A stretch of 50,487 nt of DNA from an uncultured Clostridia bacterium (lineage in GTDB: Bacteria > Bacillota > Clostridia > Oscillospirales > Acutalibacteraceae): assembly GCA_945874765.1 (NCBI GenBank), contig CAMCHQ010000014.1, positions 1 through 50,487 of the forward strand, in the 5' to 3' direction. Positions 1 to 6,968 of this stretch are shown here, piece after piece. Position 1 is the stretch's first letter, and every line of letters starts with the position of its first letter. The notes below the pieces were generated by a model, which worked only from the letters and a program-made list of their open reading frames with translations, ran no database searches and was not told where the DNA came from. A program made the position numbers and the translations under genes.

Positions 1-19
1 AAAATTGAGATACTTTCAT
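1..19 (-). CDS. Start of a minus-strand gene cut by the window edge
   Basis: An ATG on the minus strand at 19-17 is followed by codons for MKVSQF before the sequence ends. A GAGGTG ribosome binding site lies five bases upstream of it, which is why I think this is a real start. The upstream DNA is very AT-rich and contains TTGACA, but I see no -10 box at ideal spacing. Six residues are too few to name a product. Confidence 0.35.
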
Positions 20-232
20 TAATACACCTCATATAATTATTAGTTATCCTTTATTTATTATTTTATTTATTTATTTTCAATTATCATATTTTCGCTATTT
101 TGTCAATAGAAAATGCCTAAATGCAGAAAAATACGGCACAATTGCAAAAAAATTGATTAAACGAATCAAAATTTATCGACTTTTGGCTTATGAACAATCA
201 TAATAAAATCAGATAATTTTGGAGGTTTTATT

Positions 233-1138
233 ATGATAGAGATAGAAAAAGAAGCAAGGAATTACATTGAGGTTTGCAGTGACTTAAAAGGACTGAGTTC
301 CTTAACAATAAAAGCGTATAAAATTGATTTAAAACAGTTTTGCTCTTATATGCAAGATAAGGATTGCTTTAGCAAGAATGAGCTAAACAAATATATAAAC
401 TCACTTCATCAGCGTTACAAACCTAAAACTGCCAAACGAAAAATTGCCTGCGTGAAAGCATTTTACAGGTATATGGAAATTGAGGATATTATTGAAATCA
501 ATCCGTTTCACAAAATTACACTAAAATACAAAGAACCGATTACTTTGCCTAAAACTATTCCGATTGAGAACATAAAAAGTATTTTAAGATTTGCATATTT
601 ACTTCTTAATAATGCTAAAAGCAACTACCAGTACAAAGTAGCATTAAGAAATACTATAATTATTGAATTACTTTTTTCTACCGGAATGAGGGTATCGGAA
701 ATCAGCAATCTAAAAAGAAAAAGTCTTGACCTCAACAGCAACACAATATACATTTACGGCAAAGGCTCAAAAGAACGCATAATGTGTATTGCTAATGTTA
801 AAGTATCAAGACTTTTAAGTGAATATATAAAAATTTGTGATGGCAAGAATGAATATGTTTTCATCAACAAATTAGGTAACAGGTATTCGGAGCAATCTAT
901 AAGAAATATGATAAGCGATTATGCAAAAAGGAACGGAATTGATTTACATATTACGCCGCATATGTTCAGGCATACTTTTGCTACTGCACTTATGGATGAA
1001 AATGTAAACATAAGATATATTCAGCAGCTTCTCGGTCACAGTTCGATTACGACTACTCAAATTTATACCCACATCAGCACAAATAAAATTCGTCATATTC
1101 TTGAGGAAAATCATCCGAGAAACAAGATGAATTTGTAA
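233..1138 (+). CDS. Tyrosine recombinase (XerC/XerD-like integrase family)
   Basis: A 301-residue site-specific recombinase that would cut and rejoin DNA through a 3'-phosphotyrosine link. The N-terminal 95 residues form a SAM-like core-binding domain. The catalytic domain shows the full active-site set: Arg153 in STGMRVSEI, Lys177 in YGKGSKERI, His243 and Arg246 in HMFRHTFAT, His269 in LLGHSS and the nucleophile Tyr278 in TQIYTHIS. Length fits XerC/XerD and small integrases. The ATG follows a TTGGAGG site seven bases upstream. It stands alone on the plus strand, beside a cluster of TTTACGCAA repeats just past its 3' end. It could be a chromosome-dimer resolvase paralogue or the integrase of a lost element; the spacer between the two domains (about residues 120-140) is slightly longer than in housekeeping XerC. 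No dif-like site was recognised. Confidence 0.88.
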   Translation: MIEIEKEARNYIEVCSDLKGLSSLTIKAYKIDLKQFCSYMQDKDCFSKNELNKYINSLHQRYKPKTAKRKIACVKAFYRYMEIEDIIEINPFHKITLKYKEPITLPKTIPIENIKSILRFAYLLLNNAKSNYQYKVALRNTIIIELLFSTGMRVSEISNLKRKSLDLNSNTIYIYGKGSKERIMCIANVKVSRLLSEYIKICDGKNEYVFINKLGNRYSEQSIRNMISDYAKRNGIDLHITPHMFRHTFATALMDENVNIRYIQQLLGHSSITTTQIYTHISTNKIRHILEENHPRNKMNL

Positions 1139-1203
1139 CACTCCACTATCGCCTGTTTAACGGCATTTTTGCTTGACGCAAAAAATACTTCGCAGAAGGT
1201 AAA

Positions 1204-1245
1204 TTTGCGTAAATTTACGCAAATCTTTACGCAACTTTTACGCAA
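1204..1245. repeat. Cluster of TTTACGCAA iteron-like repeats
   Basis: TTTACGCAA occurs three times in direct orientation at 1214-1222, 1226-1234 and 1237-1245, spaced 11-12 bases apart, roughly one helical turn. An inverted copy precedes the first, making a 20-base perfect palindrome at 1204-1223. This arrangement suggests a protein-binding array. It lies between the recombinase stop codon and the tsf terminator, so it may be the recombinase's own binding site, but that is inference. Confidence 0.6.
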
Positions 1246-1311
1246 AACGGGCTGAAAAGTTATGATATTTTGCGATAAAATACGGCAAGTGAGAAATTCC
1301 ATAAAAATAGC

Positions 1312-1345
1312 AAAAACCCGCTAAAACAGTGCGTTTTAACGGGTT
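1312..1345 (-). terminator. Intrinsic terminator of rpsB-tsf
   Basis: Read on the minus strand, a stem of AACCCG(T)TAAAAC pairs with GTTTTAGCGGGTT around a short loop and runs into a T-tract. It lies 35 bases past the tsf stop codon and closes the rpsB-tsf operon. Confidence 0.85.
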
Positions 1346-1379
1346 CAAATAGGTTATGAAATTTTATTTTAAATTTCGA

Positions 1380-2318
1380 TTAGCCGTTGATTTGCTTTGC
1401 GATTTCTTCTGCAAAGTTTTCTTCTCTCTTTTCAAGGCCGTCGCCCTTCATCATTCTGATGAAGCCGTTGAGCTTGATTTCAGTGCCGAGTTCCTTAGCA
1501 ACTGAAGCAACATAGCCCTTAACGTCGCCCTGGAAGAGGTCGCTTCTTACGAATTCCTGGTCAACAAGGCAGTTTTCTTTATAATACTTGCCCATCTTAC
1601 CTGCTGCAATCTTTGCAAGAACTGCTTCAGGCTTAGAAGCCATCTTAGGGTCTTCCTTCATCTGAGCTGCAAGGATAGTCTTTTCGTGCTCAACAACCTC
1701 AGGAGGAACTGAAGCCTCGTCGAGATATGCAGGGCTCATAGCGGCAATCTGCATAGCAACGTTCTTACCCATAGCCTCAAATTCAGGAGTAGCAGCCTTT
1801 GATTCATCGGCAACGTCGAAGCCAACCATAACGCCGACTGAACCGCCGCCGTGGATATATGTTGAAACAATGCCGTCCATTCTCTCAAAACGACGAACTT
1901 TCATATTCTCGCCGATTGAAAGAACAAGGTCATTAAGAGTTTCTGTAACTGTTCTGTCTGTGCCGTCGAACTTCTCTTCCTTAAGAGCTTCAACGTCAGC
2001 AGGATTTGTTTCAAGGATAGTCTTTGCTACGCCTTCAACGAAGTTCATAAACTTCTCGTTCTTAGCAACGAAGTCTGTCTCTGAGTTTACTTCTACTACA
2101 ACACCCTTCTTAGACTGTGCGTCATAATAAGGAAGAACTACACCCTCAGCAGCAATTCTTGTTGCCTTCTTTGCAGCAGCTGCAAGACCTCTTTCACGAA
2201 GAAAGTCAACAGCCTTATCCATATCGCCGTCAGCCTCAACAAGAGCCTTCTTACATTCCATCATACCAACGCCGGTCTTCTCACGAAGAGCCTTTACGTC
2301 CTGAGCTGTAAATGCCAT
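1380..2318 (-). CDS. tsf: Elongation factor Ts
   Basis: Nucleotide exchange factor that releases GDP from EF-Tu in the cytoplasm. The 312-residue protein begins with the UBA-like N-terminal domain (AFTAQDVKALREKTGVGMM), followed by the TDFVAKNEKF motif around residue 80 that contacts the EF-Tu G domain, then the two dimerisation subdomains. Length is slightly above the usual 280-300. The start follows TAGGAGG, seven bases upstream. It lies 39 bases after rpsB, the classic bacterial order, and ends at a strong terminator. Confidence 0.98.
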   Translation of the reverse strand: MAFTAQDVKALREKTGVGMMECKKALVEADGDMDKAVDFLRERGLAAAAKKATRIAAEGVVLPYYDAQSKKGVVVEVNSETDFVAKNEKFMNFVEGVAKTILETNPADVEALKEEKFDGTDRTVTETLNDLVLSIGENMKVRRFERMDGIVSTYIHGGGSVGVMVGFDVADESKAATPEFEAMGKNVAMQIAAMSPAYLDEASVPPEVVEHEKTILAAQMKEDPKMASKPEAVLAKIAAGKMGKYYKENCLVDQEFVRSDLFQGDVKGYVASVAKELGTEIKLNGFIRMMKGDGLEKREENFAEEIAKQING

Positions 2319-2357
2319 TATATTATCCTCCTAAAAATAGTTATATGTTATATTAAA

Positions 2358-3098
2358 TTATTCAGCAGCTTCTTCGCTTGCTTCTTCTGTAGCAGCATCT
2401 TCTGCTGTATCGTTACCGTCTCTACCCTCGATAACTGCATTTGCAATAGCGCCTGCGATAAGCTTTACTGCACGGATAGCGTCATCATTACCGGGGATAA
2501 CGTAATCGATTTCATCAGGGTCACAGTTTGTATCAACGATAGCTACGATTGGTAAACCGAGCTTAATAGCCTCTGATACAGCGATTCTTTCCTTGCGTGG
2601 GTCAACGATGAACATTGCGTCAGGAATCTTCTTCATCTCTGTGATACCGCCAAGGTACTTCTCAAGCTTCTCGATTTCAAGCTCAAGACCAACAACTTCC
2701 TTCTTAGGAAGAAGGTCAAATGTGCCGTCCTCTCTCATAGCCTTAAGCTGAGCAAGACGTGCAACTCTGCCACGGATAGTCTTGAAGTTTGTGAGCATAC
2801 CGCCAAGCCATCTTGCATTAACATATGGCATTGCGCAACGTTCAGCCTCTTCCTTAACTGACTCCTGAGCCTGCTTCTTTGTACCTACGAAAATGATTGA
2901 GCCGCCTTCTGCAGCGAGGTCACGAACGAACATATAAGCCTCATCAAGCTTCTTAACTGTCTTCTGAAGGTCGATGATGTAAATGCCGTTACGCTCTGTG
3001 AAGATGTATTCAGCCATTTTAGGGTTCCATCTTCTTGTCTGGTGTCCGAAGTGAACACCTGCTTCTAAAAGCTGTTTCATTGAAACTACGTTTGCCAT
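2358..3098 (-). CDS. rpsB: 30S ribosomal protein S2
   Basis: Small-subunit ribosomal protein, 246 residues from the ATG at 3098. The N-terminus [28 protein letters not shown] is the S2 signature, and the second signature ([19 protein letters not shown]) lies near residue 165. The C-terminus is an Ala/Glu-rich tail, common in Clostridia. An upstream in-frame GTG at 3131 was rejected as start because the ATG at 3098 has a perfect AAAGGAGG seven bases before it and the GTG lies inside a leader hairpin. It is the first gene of rpsB-tsf. Confidence 0.98.
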   Translation of the reverse strand: MANVVSMKQLLEAGVHFGHQTRRWNPKMAEYIFTERNGIYIIDLQKTVKKLDEAYMFVRDLAAEGGSIIFVGTKKQAQESVKEEAERCAMPYVNARWLGGMLTNFKTIRGRVARLAQLKAMREDGTFDLLPKKEVVGLELEIEKLEKYLGGITEMKKIPDAMFIVDPRKERIAVSEAIKLGLPIVAIVDTNCDPDEIDYVIPGNDDAIRAVKLIAGAIANAVIEGRDGNDTAEDAATEEASEEAAE

Positions 3099-3128
3099 TA
3101 TTATTTCCTCCTTTAAGGTTAATTCCTC

Positions 3129-3183
3129 CACACCGAGTATGGCAAAAGCCCATAAAAATCACCTAAGGCTTAACTCGGGTGTG
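3129..3183 (-). promoter_or_regulatory. Structured leader hairpin upstream of rpsB
   Basis: Between the rpsB promoter and its ribosome binding site the transcript can form a long hairpin: CACACCCGAGT (3183-3173) pairs with ACTCGGTGTG (3138-3129) with one bulged C, and an inner AAGCC/GGCTT stem extends it. Ribosomal-protein mRNA leaders often bind the encoded protein for feedback control; that role here is inferred, not shown. Confidence 0.5.
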
Positions 3184-3218
3184 TGCGTATTCGCTTGTAT
3201 TTCTACGAATGCTGAAGT

Positions 3219-3247
3219 ATTATAACAAAAAAGGCTTGAAAAATCAA
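3219..3247 (-). promoter_or_regulatory. rpsB promoter
   Basis: TTGATT (3247-3242) and TATAAT (3224-3219) are separated by exactly 17 bases and point at rpsB. The -35 box lies within the right arm of the upstream terminator hairpin. Confidence 0.75.
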
Positions 3248-3256
3248 GCCTTTTTT
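3227..3256 (-). terminator. Terminator overlapping the rpsB promoter
   Basis: AAGGCTTGA (3231-3239) pairs with TCAAGCCTT (3244-3252) around an AAAA loop, with A/T runs on both sides, so it can work in either direction. On the minus strand it would end murT-gatD transcripts just before rpsB starts. Confidence 0.75.
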
Positions 3257-3261
3257 CAATA

Positions 3262-3417
3262 TTATTTGGTTTTTACACTCTTAACCTTTGACCATTTTCC
3301 ATAGTAGGTTTTATTTCTCCCGTTAATCTTTGCAGTTTTATATTTTCTCACTTTAACATAATATTTCTTTTTTGATTTAAGCGATTTAACCGTTTTAGAT
3401 GAAGACGACGAAGAAGC
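3262..3417 (-). pseudogene. C-terminal remnant of an Fn3-type secreted protein
   Basis: The minus strand encodes about 50 residues ending SKVKSVKTK, preceded by LKSKKKYYVKVRKYKT and a Ser run. This is the same Fn3-like tail that ends the secreted proteins at 6969-9302 and 33420-34229. A stop (3420-3418) lies directly upstream and there is no start codon or signal peptide, so only the last domain survives. Its 5' end abuts the LOR-family remnant in another frame, which points to a deletion that joined two genes near 3412. Confidence 0.7.
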
Positions 3418-3520
3418 TTAAAATTTCCCCTTCAACAAAATATCTGTCATTGCCCGCCTCGTCCTTAACCGAAAACTCAGCGCTGAGGGAAAACACCTTT
3501 TGCTTAATATAAAGCTTCAT
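3395..3520 (-). pseudogene. N-terminal remnant of a LOR/YxjI-family protein
   Basis: A 41-codon reading frame starts at an ATG with a GGAG site and reads MKLYIKQKVFSLSAEFSVKD, then DRYFVEGEILSF. This matches the start of LURP-one-related (YxjI/DUF567) proteins, which are normally about 160 residues. After residue 36 the family pattern ends and the frame runs into Fn3-remnant sequence (3262-3417) out of frame, stopping at 3397-3395. It retains a translation start but is surely truncated. It begins only nine bases after the gatD stop codon. Confidence 0.65.
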
Positions 3521-3529
3521 ATTTTTCTC

Positions 3530-4252
3530 CTATTTTATATACAGTTTCATAACCTGTGCTCTCGCCTTATCCTCTAAATCATCATCAAGAGGAGCAAGAG
3601 TGCAGGAGCCGTATTTATTTTCGACTGCCAAGGAAATGAGCAAATCCGCAAGCTGAGGATTCTTAGGCAAAACGGGACCGTGGGAATAAGTGCCGAAAGT
3701 ATTTTTATACCTGACGCCCTCTGTACCGTCCTCGCCGTTATTGCCGTAGCCTTTAATCATTTTGCCGAGAGGCTCGACACCCTTGCCGAGATACGTTCTG
3801 CCGCTGTGGTTTTCAAAGCCGACAACTTCGATTCCCTCTTTTGTTTTATAAGCAAAATTGCCTATCATACGTTCCTCTTTGCCCTCGGTATAAAAATCAA
3901 GAGCGCCGATATATTCAAGCATTTTGCCGTCGTAAGTCTTATAATATTTGCCGAGCATTTGGTAACCGCCGCAGATAGCGAGCATAACCTTTCCCGAATC
4001 TATGGCACGTTTAATTTCCTTATCCTTGCCCTTTTTCAAATCCTCGAGCAAAACGTCCTGCTCAAAGTCCTGACCGCCGCCGATAAAGAGAATATCGTAA
4101 TCGTCTGCATTAAAGGATTTACCCATAGTAATCCTGTCAACCTGAGTGGAAATACCACGAAGTTCCATTCTTTTAGTAAGTGCAATAATATTACCTCTGT
4201 CGCCGTAAAGATTGAGCATATCGGGATAAAGGTGTGCAATTTTAATCATCAT
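3530..4252 (-). CDS. gatD: Lipid II isoglutaminyl synthase, glutaminase subunit GatD
   Basis: Class I glutamine amidotransferase that releases ammonia from glutamine for amidation of D-Glu in the lipid II stem peptide, in complex with MurT at the inner membrane face. From the ATG at 4252 the protein has 240 residues. The nucleophile is Cys94 in MLAICGGYQMLG and the partner His191 lies in YSHGPVLPKNP, the spacing known for staphylococcal GatD. A TTG two codons upstream is also open, but the ATG overlaps the murT stop as ATGA, the usual translational-coupling arrangement. It is the second gene of murT-gatD. Confidence 0.93.
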   Translation of the reverse strand: MMIKIAHLYPDMLNLYGDRGNIIALTKRMELRGISTQVDRITMGKSFNADDYDILFIGGGQDFEQDVLLEDLKKGKDKEIKRAIDSGKVMLAICGGYQMLGKYYKTYDGKMLEYIGALDFYTEGKEERMIGNFAYKTKEGIEVVGFENHSGRTYLGKGVEPLGKMIKGYGNNGEDGTEGVRYKNTFGTYSHGPVLPKNPQLADLLISLAVENKYGSCTLAPLDDDLEDKARAQVMKLYIK

Positions 4253-5619
4253 TCCCAAAAGTCTTTACCTCCAAGTCTTTTAGCAATTACAGGGCGCATA
4301 GTCATCATTGAGGTATAAGTCGGAACGATATAAACGTCCCTGCCCTGACTTGTTGCGATATCAACAAGTTTATTATAATCCTCATTTTCAATAATCTTGA
4401 TTTCCCTGTTACCGACGCCCTCGTACTTAACACGAACCGCCATATCGTAACAGCGTTTACCGGTAACGTAAAGTTCCTTAACATTAGCCTTATCGAATAT
4501 TCCGGCAAAATCGACGTCCCAAATCCAGCTTATATCTCTGCCGTCTGCGGCATTATCGTTAAGAGAAAGAATAAGGGTAAAATCATCGTCGATATTTTTA
4601 AGGAAATTCATAGTTTGGCTGAAGCCTGCCGGATTTTTAACAAGGATAAGATTGACTGTATTATCGCCTGCTTTGAAATGCTCCATTCTGCCGAAAGCGC
4701 CGTTGAAATGCTCAATAGCGTCAATAACGGTTTTTTCATCGATACCGAAAGCGGTAAGAGCGGCGGCACAGCCGATAGCGTTATAAATATTATAAGCACC
4801 GCCGATATTAACCCTGATTATATTTCTGTCGCCGTTTAGATTTGCAACAACAATTGAGTGGTCGTTTTTCATTTCCTCTATACTTTCAACGGCAAAATCG
4901 GGCTGAGGTCTTTTATATCCGCAATTAGGGCAAACAAAGCCGCCGAGGTGGCCGTAAGTATGATAAGTATATTCATACTCGTGCTTACAAAAGATACAAT
5001 ACTTAGCGTCGCTGATTTCAGGCGCTTTCGCATTCTTATCAAAAGGAACATTGACGCCGAAAGTGATAATTTTATTCGGGATTTCCTTAGACATTGAATA
5101 GGTAAGCGAACAGTCGGCGTCAAGGCAAACCGTAGCATTGGGAAGATTTTTAACCGATTCCTTAATTGCATTTAAAGTATGCGTAACCTCGCCGTAACGG
5201 TCAAGCTGGTCACGGAAAACGTTTGTCACAAGGATAACGTCGCAGTGAATATATCTTGAAACCTCTTTAAAAGCGTTTTCGTCACATTCGATAATCGCAT
5301 AATCCTTTTTGCATTTACCCGTGATTGTTGAATTCATAATAAACGAAGCGGTAACGCCTGTAATAAGATTAGCGCCCGATTTATTGATAAAGTAAGACTT
5401 GCCCGCCTTTTTCAGTCCCTCTTCAAGAATACGGCAGGACGTGGTTTTACCGTTAGTGCCGGTGACAACAATAACATTGGTATTTTTAGATAAATCCTTT
5501 AAAACATTTCTTTTAACTTTGAGTGCAACCTTGCCGGGCATAGAAGTAGCGCCTCTGCCGAGCTTATGCAAAACAAAGGTAACAATTCTGCAAACAAGAC
5601 AGCTTAAAAAAACTCTCAT
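4249..5619 (-). CDS. murT: Lipid II isoglutaminyl synthase, Mur-ligase-like subunit MurT
   Basis: ATP-dependent partner of GatD that activates the D-Glu carboxylate of lipid II and uses GatD-made ammonia to form D-isoglutamine. The 456 residues show the Mur-ligase P-loop VTGTNGKTTS (52-61), a Cys4 zinc ribbon inserted in the central domain (Cys208, Cys211, Cys230, Cys233) that is typical of MurT, and a DUF1727 C-terminal domain with Asp355 in LSLNDN, the position of the catalytic aspartate. It overlaps gatD by four bases. A good promoter lies 33-61 bases upstream. Confidence 0.95.
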   Translation of the reverse strand: MRVFLSCLVCRIVTFVLHKLGRGATSMPGKVALKVKRNVLKDLSKNTNVIVVTGTNGKTTSCRILEEGLKKAGKSYFINKSGANLITGVTASFIMNSTITGKCKKDYAIIECDENAFKEVSRYIHCDVILVTNVFRDQLDRYGEVTHTLNAIKESVKNLPNATVCLDADCSLTYSMSKEIPNKIITFGVNVPFDKNAKAPEISDAKYCIFCKHEYEYTYHTYGHLGGFVCPNCGYKRPQPDFAVESIEEMKNDHSIVVANLNGDRNIIRVNIGGAYNIYNAIGCAAALTAFGIDEKTVIDAIEHFNGAFGRMEHFKAGDNTVNLILVKNPAGFSQTMNFLKNIDDDFTLILSLNDNAADGRDISWIWDVDFAGIFDKANVKELYVTGKRCYDMAVRVKYEGVGNREIKIIENEDYNKLVDIATSQGRDVYIVPTYTSMMTMRPVIAKRLGGKDFWE

Positions 5620-5652
5620 TTCTCTCTTCCTTTTCTGTTTGATATCAAATCA

Positions 5653-5681
5653 ATTTTAAACTAAAGGCGATATCAAGTCAA
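5653..5681 (-). promoter_or_regulatory. murT promoter
   Basis: TTGACT (5681-5676) and TAAAAT (5658-5653), 17 bases apart, point at murT. The region is divergent with the radical SAM gene, for which a TATACT box is present near 5711 but without a good -35. Confidence 0.65.
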
Positions 5682-5745
5682 TAACTATATCGATTTTTAT
5701 TTTAATTTATGATATACTTTATTTATATTATTATGAGGTATGGCT

Positions 5746-6627
5746 ATGGAATATTTAAGCTTTAACAAATATTTAAAGGATAAATTCAGTCAAAAGGTAT
5801 ATAAAATCAGTTTAGACGGCGGTTTCACCTGCCCGAACCGTGACGGAAAGATAGACACAAGAGGCTGTATTTTTTGTTCCAAAGGCGGAAGCGGAGATTT
5901 TGCCGAAAGCAGAGAAATGAGTATAACGAGTCAGATTGAAAACGGCAAAAAAAGGGTGAAAAAGAAAATAAAAGACGGAAAATACATTGCATATTTTCAA
6001 GCCTTTACAAACACTTATGCACCTGTTAAAATACTAAGGCAAAAATATGAAGAAGCGATAAATCACCCTGACATTGTTGCGCTGTCAATTGCGACAAGAC
6101 CCGACTGCTTGGGTGACAAGGTTTTAAAACTTCTTGATGAGATGAACAAAATAAAGCCTGTTTTCGTTGAATTAGGGCTTCAGACAATTCACCCAAAAAG
6201 CGCAAAATACATAAGGCGTGGATATGATTTAGACGTTTATGACAAAGCGGTAAAAGATTTAAAGAAAATCGGGGTAAATATCGTTGTTCACGTAATATTG
6301 GGACTTCCGAATGAGAGCGGGGAGGATATGCTTGAAACGGTAAAATATGTTTGCGAAAGCGGAGCGAACGGAATAAAACTACAGCTTTTGCACGTAATCG
6401 ACGGCACCGACCTTGCAAAAGATTATGAAAAAGGGCTTTTCAAAACGCTTGAATTTGACGAATACGTAAATTTGATTGTAAAGTGCGTTGAAATTATACC
6501 GAAAGATATTGTTATTCACAGGCTGACGGGCGACGGAGCAAAAAAGGATTTGATTGCGCCTCTTTGGTCAGCAGACAAAAAGAGAGTTTTAAATGCGATT
6601 AATAAGGCGTTGAGGGAAGCTGATTAA
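5746..6627 (+). CDS. Radical SAM protein, TIGR01212/YtqA-like family
   Basis: A 293-residue radical SAM enzyme of unknown substrate. From the ATG at 5746 the cluster-binding cysteines are Cys29, Cys41 and Cys44 in a CX11CX2C pattern, typical of the YhcC/YtqA group rather than the usual CX3CX2C. NGKIDTRGCIFC-like and ARPD-like (TRPDCL) motifs and a TIM-barrel length fit the family. The start at 5746 was preferred to the ATG at 5740 because GAGGT lies seven bases upstream of it. It is a single gene on the plus strand; a histidine kinase remnant follows at once. Confidence 0.88.
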   Translation: MEYLSFNKYLKDKFSQKVYKISLDGGFTCPNRDGKIDTRGCIFCSKGGSGDFAESREMSITSQIENGKKRVKKKIKDGKYIAYFQAFTNTYAPVKILRQKYEEAINHPDIVALSIATRPDCLGDKVLKLLDEMNKIKPVFVELGLQTIHPKSAKYIRRGYDLDVYDKAVKDLKKIGVNIVVHVILGLPNESGEDMLETVKYVCESGANGIKLQLLHVIDGTDLAKDYEKGLFKTLEFDEYVNLIVKCVEIIPKDIVIHRLTGDGAKKDLIAPLWSADKKRVLNAINKALREAD

Positions 6628-6880
6628 TGCTGGCGAAAACGGCACAATAAGGGTTACGTTTTATAAAAAGAAATTTGCGGTTTATAATGACGGCAAAAGG
6701 ATAAGCGACGAGGACAAATGCAGGATTTGGGAAGTATTTTCAAGAAATGCCGACAACGATATAATCCGCTCGCACGGAATGGGGCTTGCCATTTGCAAAA
6801 AAATTTTGGAGCTTCACTCTTTTAAATACGGCTTTGTCAATAAACTTGCCGGTGTGGAATTTTATTTTGAGGTAAAATAG
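6626..6880 (+). pseudogene. 3' remnant of a VanS-type sensor histidine kinase
   Basis: In a frame that begins in the stop codon of the radical SAM gene, the plus strand encodes about 85 residues of a HATPase_c domain: FAVYNDGKRISDED, KCRIWEVFSR, the G2 box SHGMGLAICKKILELH and the end FYFEVK before TAG at 6878. The order matches the C-terminus of Clostridial VanS-like kinases. The sensor, membrane segments, phosphoacceptor His and N-box are missing, and no start codon with a binding site precedes it. It is a 5'-deleted pseudogene. Confidence 0.75.
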
Positions 6881-6897
6881 AAAAGAATATAAGAAAA

Positions 6898-6927
6898 GAC
6901 AGCCTAAAAAATCAGGCTGTCTTTTTT
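6898..6927. terminator. Bidirectional terminator
   Basis: GACAGCCT (6898-6905) pairs with AGGCTGTC (6914-6921), followed by TTTTTT on the plus strand and preceded by an A-rich stretch. It lies between the kinase remnant and the convergent secreted-protein gene and can end both. A near copy with the same downstream TTTTTTGTTG...CAAAGGC sequence occurs at 9692-9720. Confidence 0.8.
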
Positions 6928-6968
6928 GTTGCAAAGGCGAACAATTTTAACCTTTAAGAAATTAAAAT

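Noticed and set aside
1111-1302. Small minus-strand frame over the TTTACGCAA array
   Set aside because: It is made of repeat sequence and recombinase antisense, with no plausible start signal.
3099-3131. GTG start extending rpsB by 11 residues
   Set aside because: The GTG lies within the leader hairpin and lacks a binding site, whereas the ATG at 3098 has AAAGGAGG and the standard S2 N-terminus.
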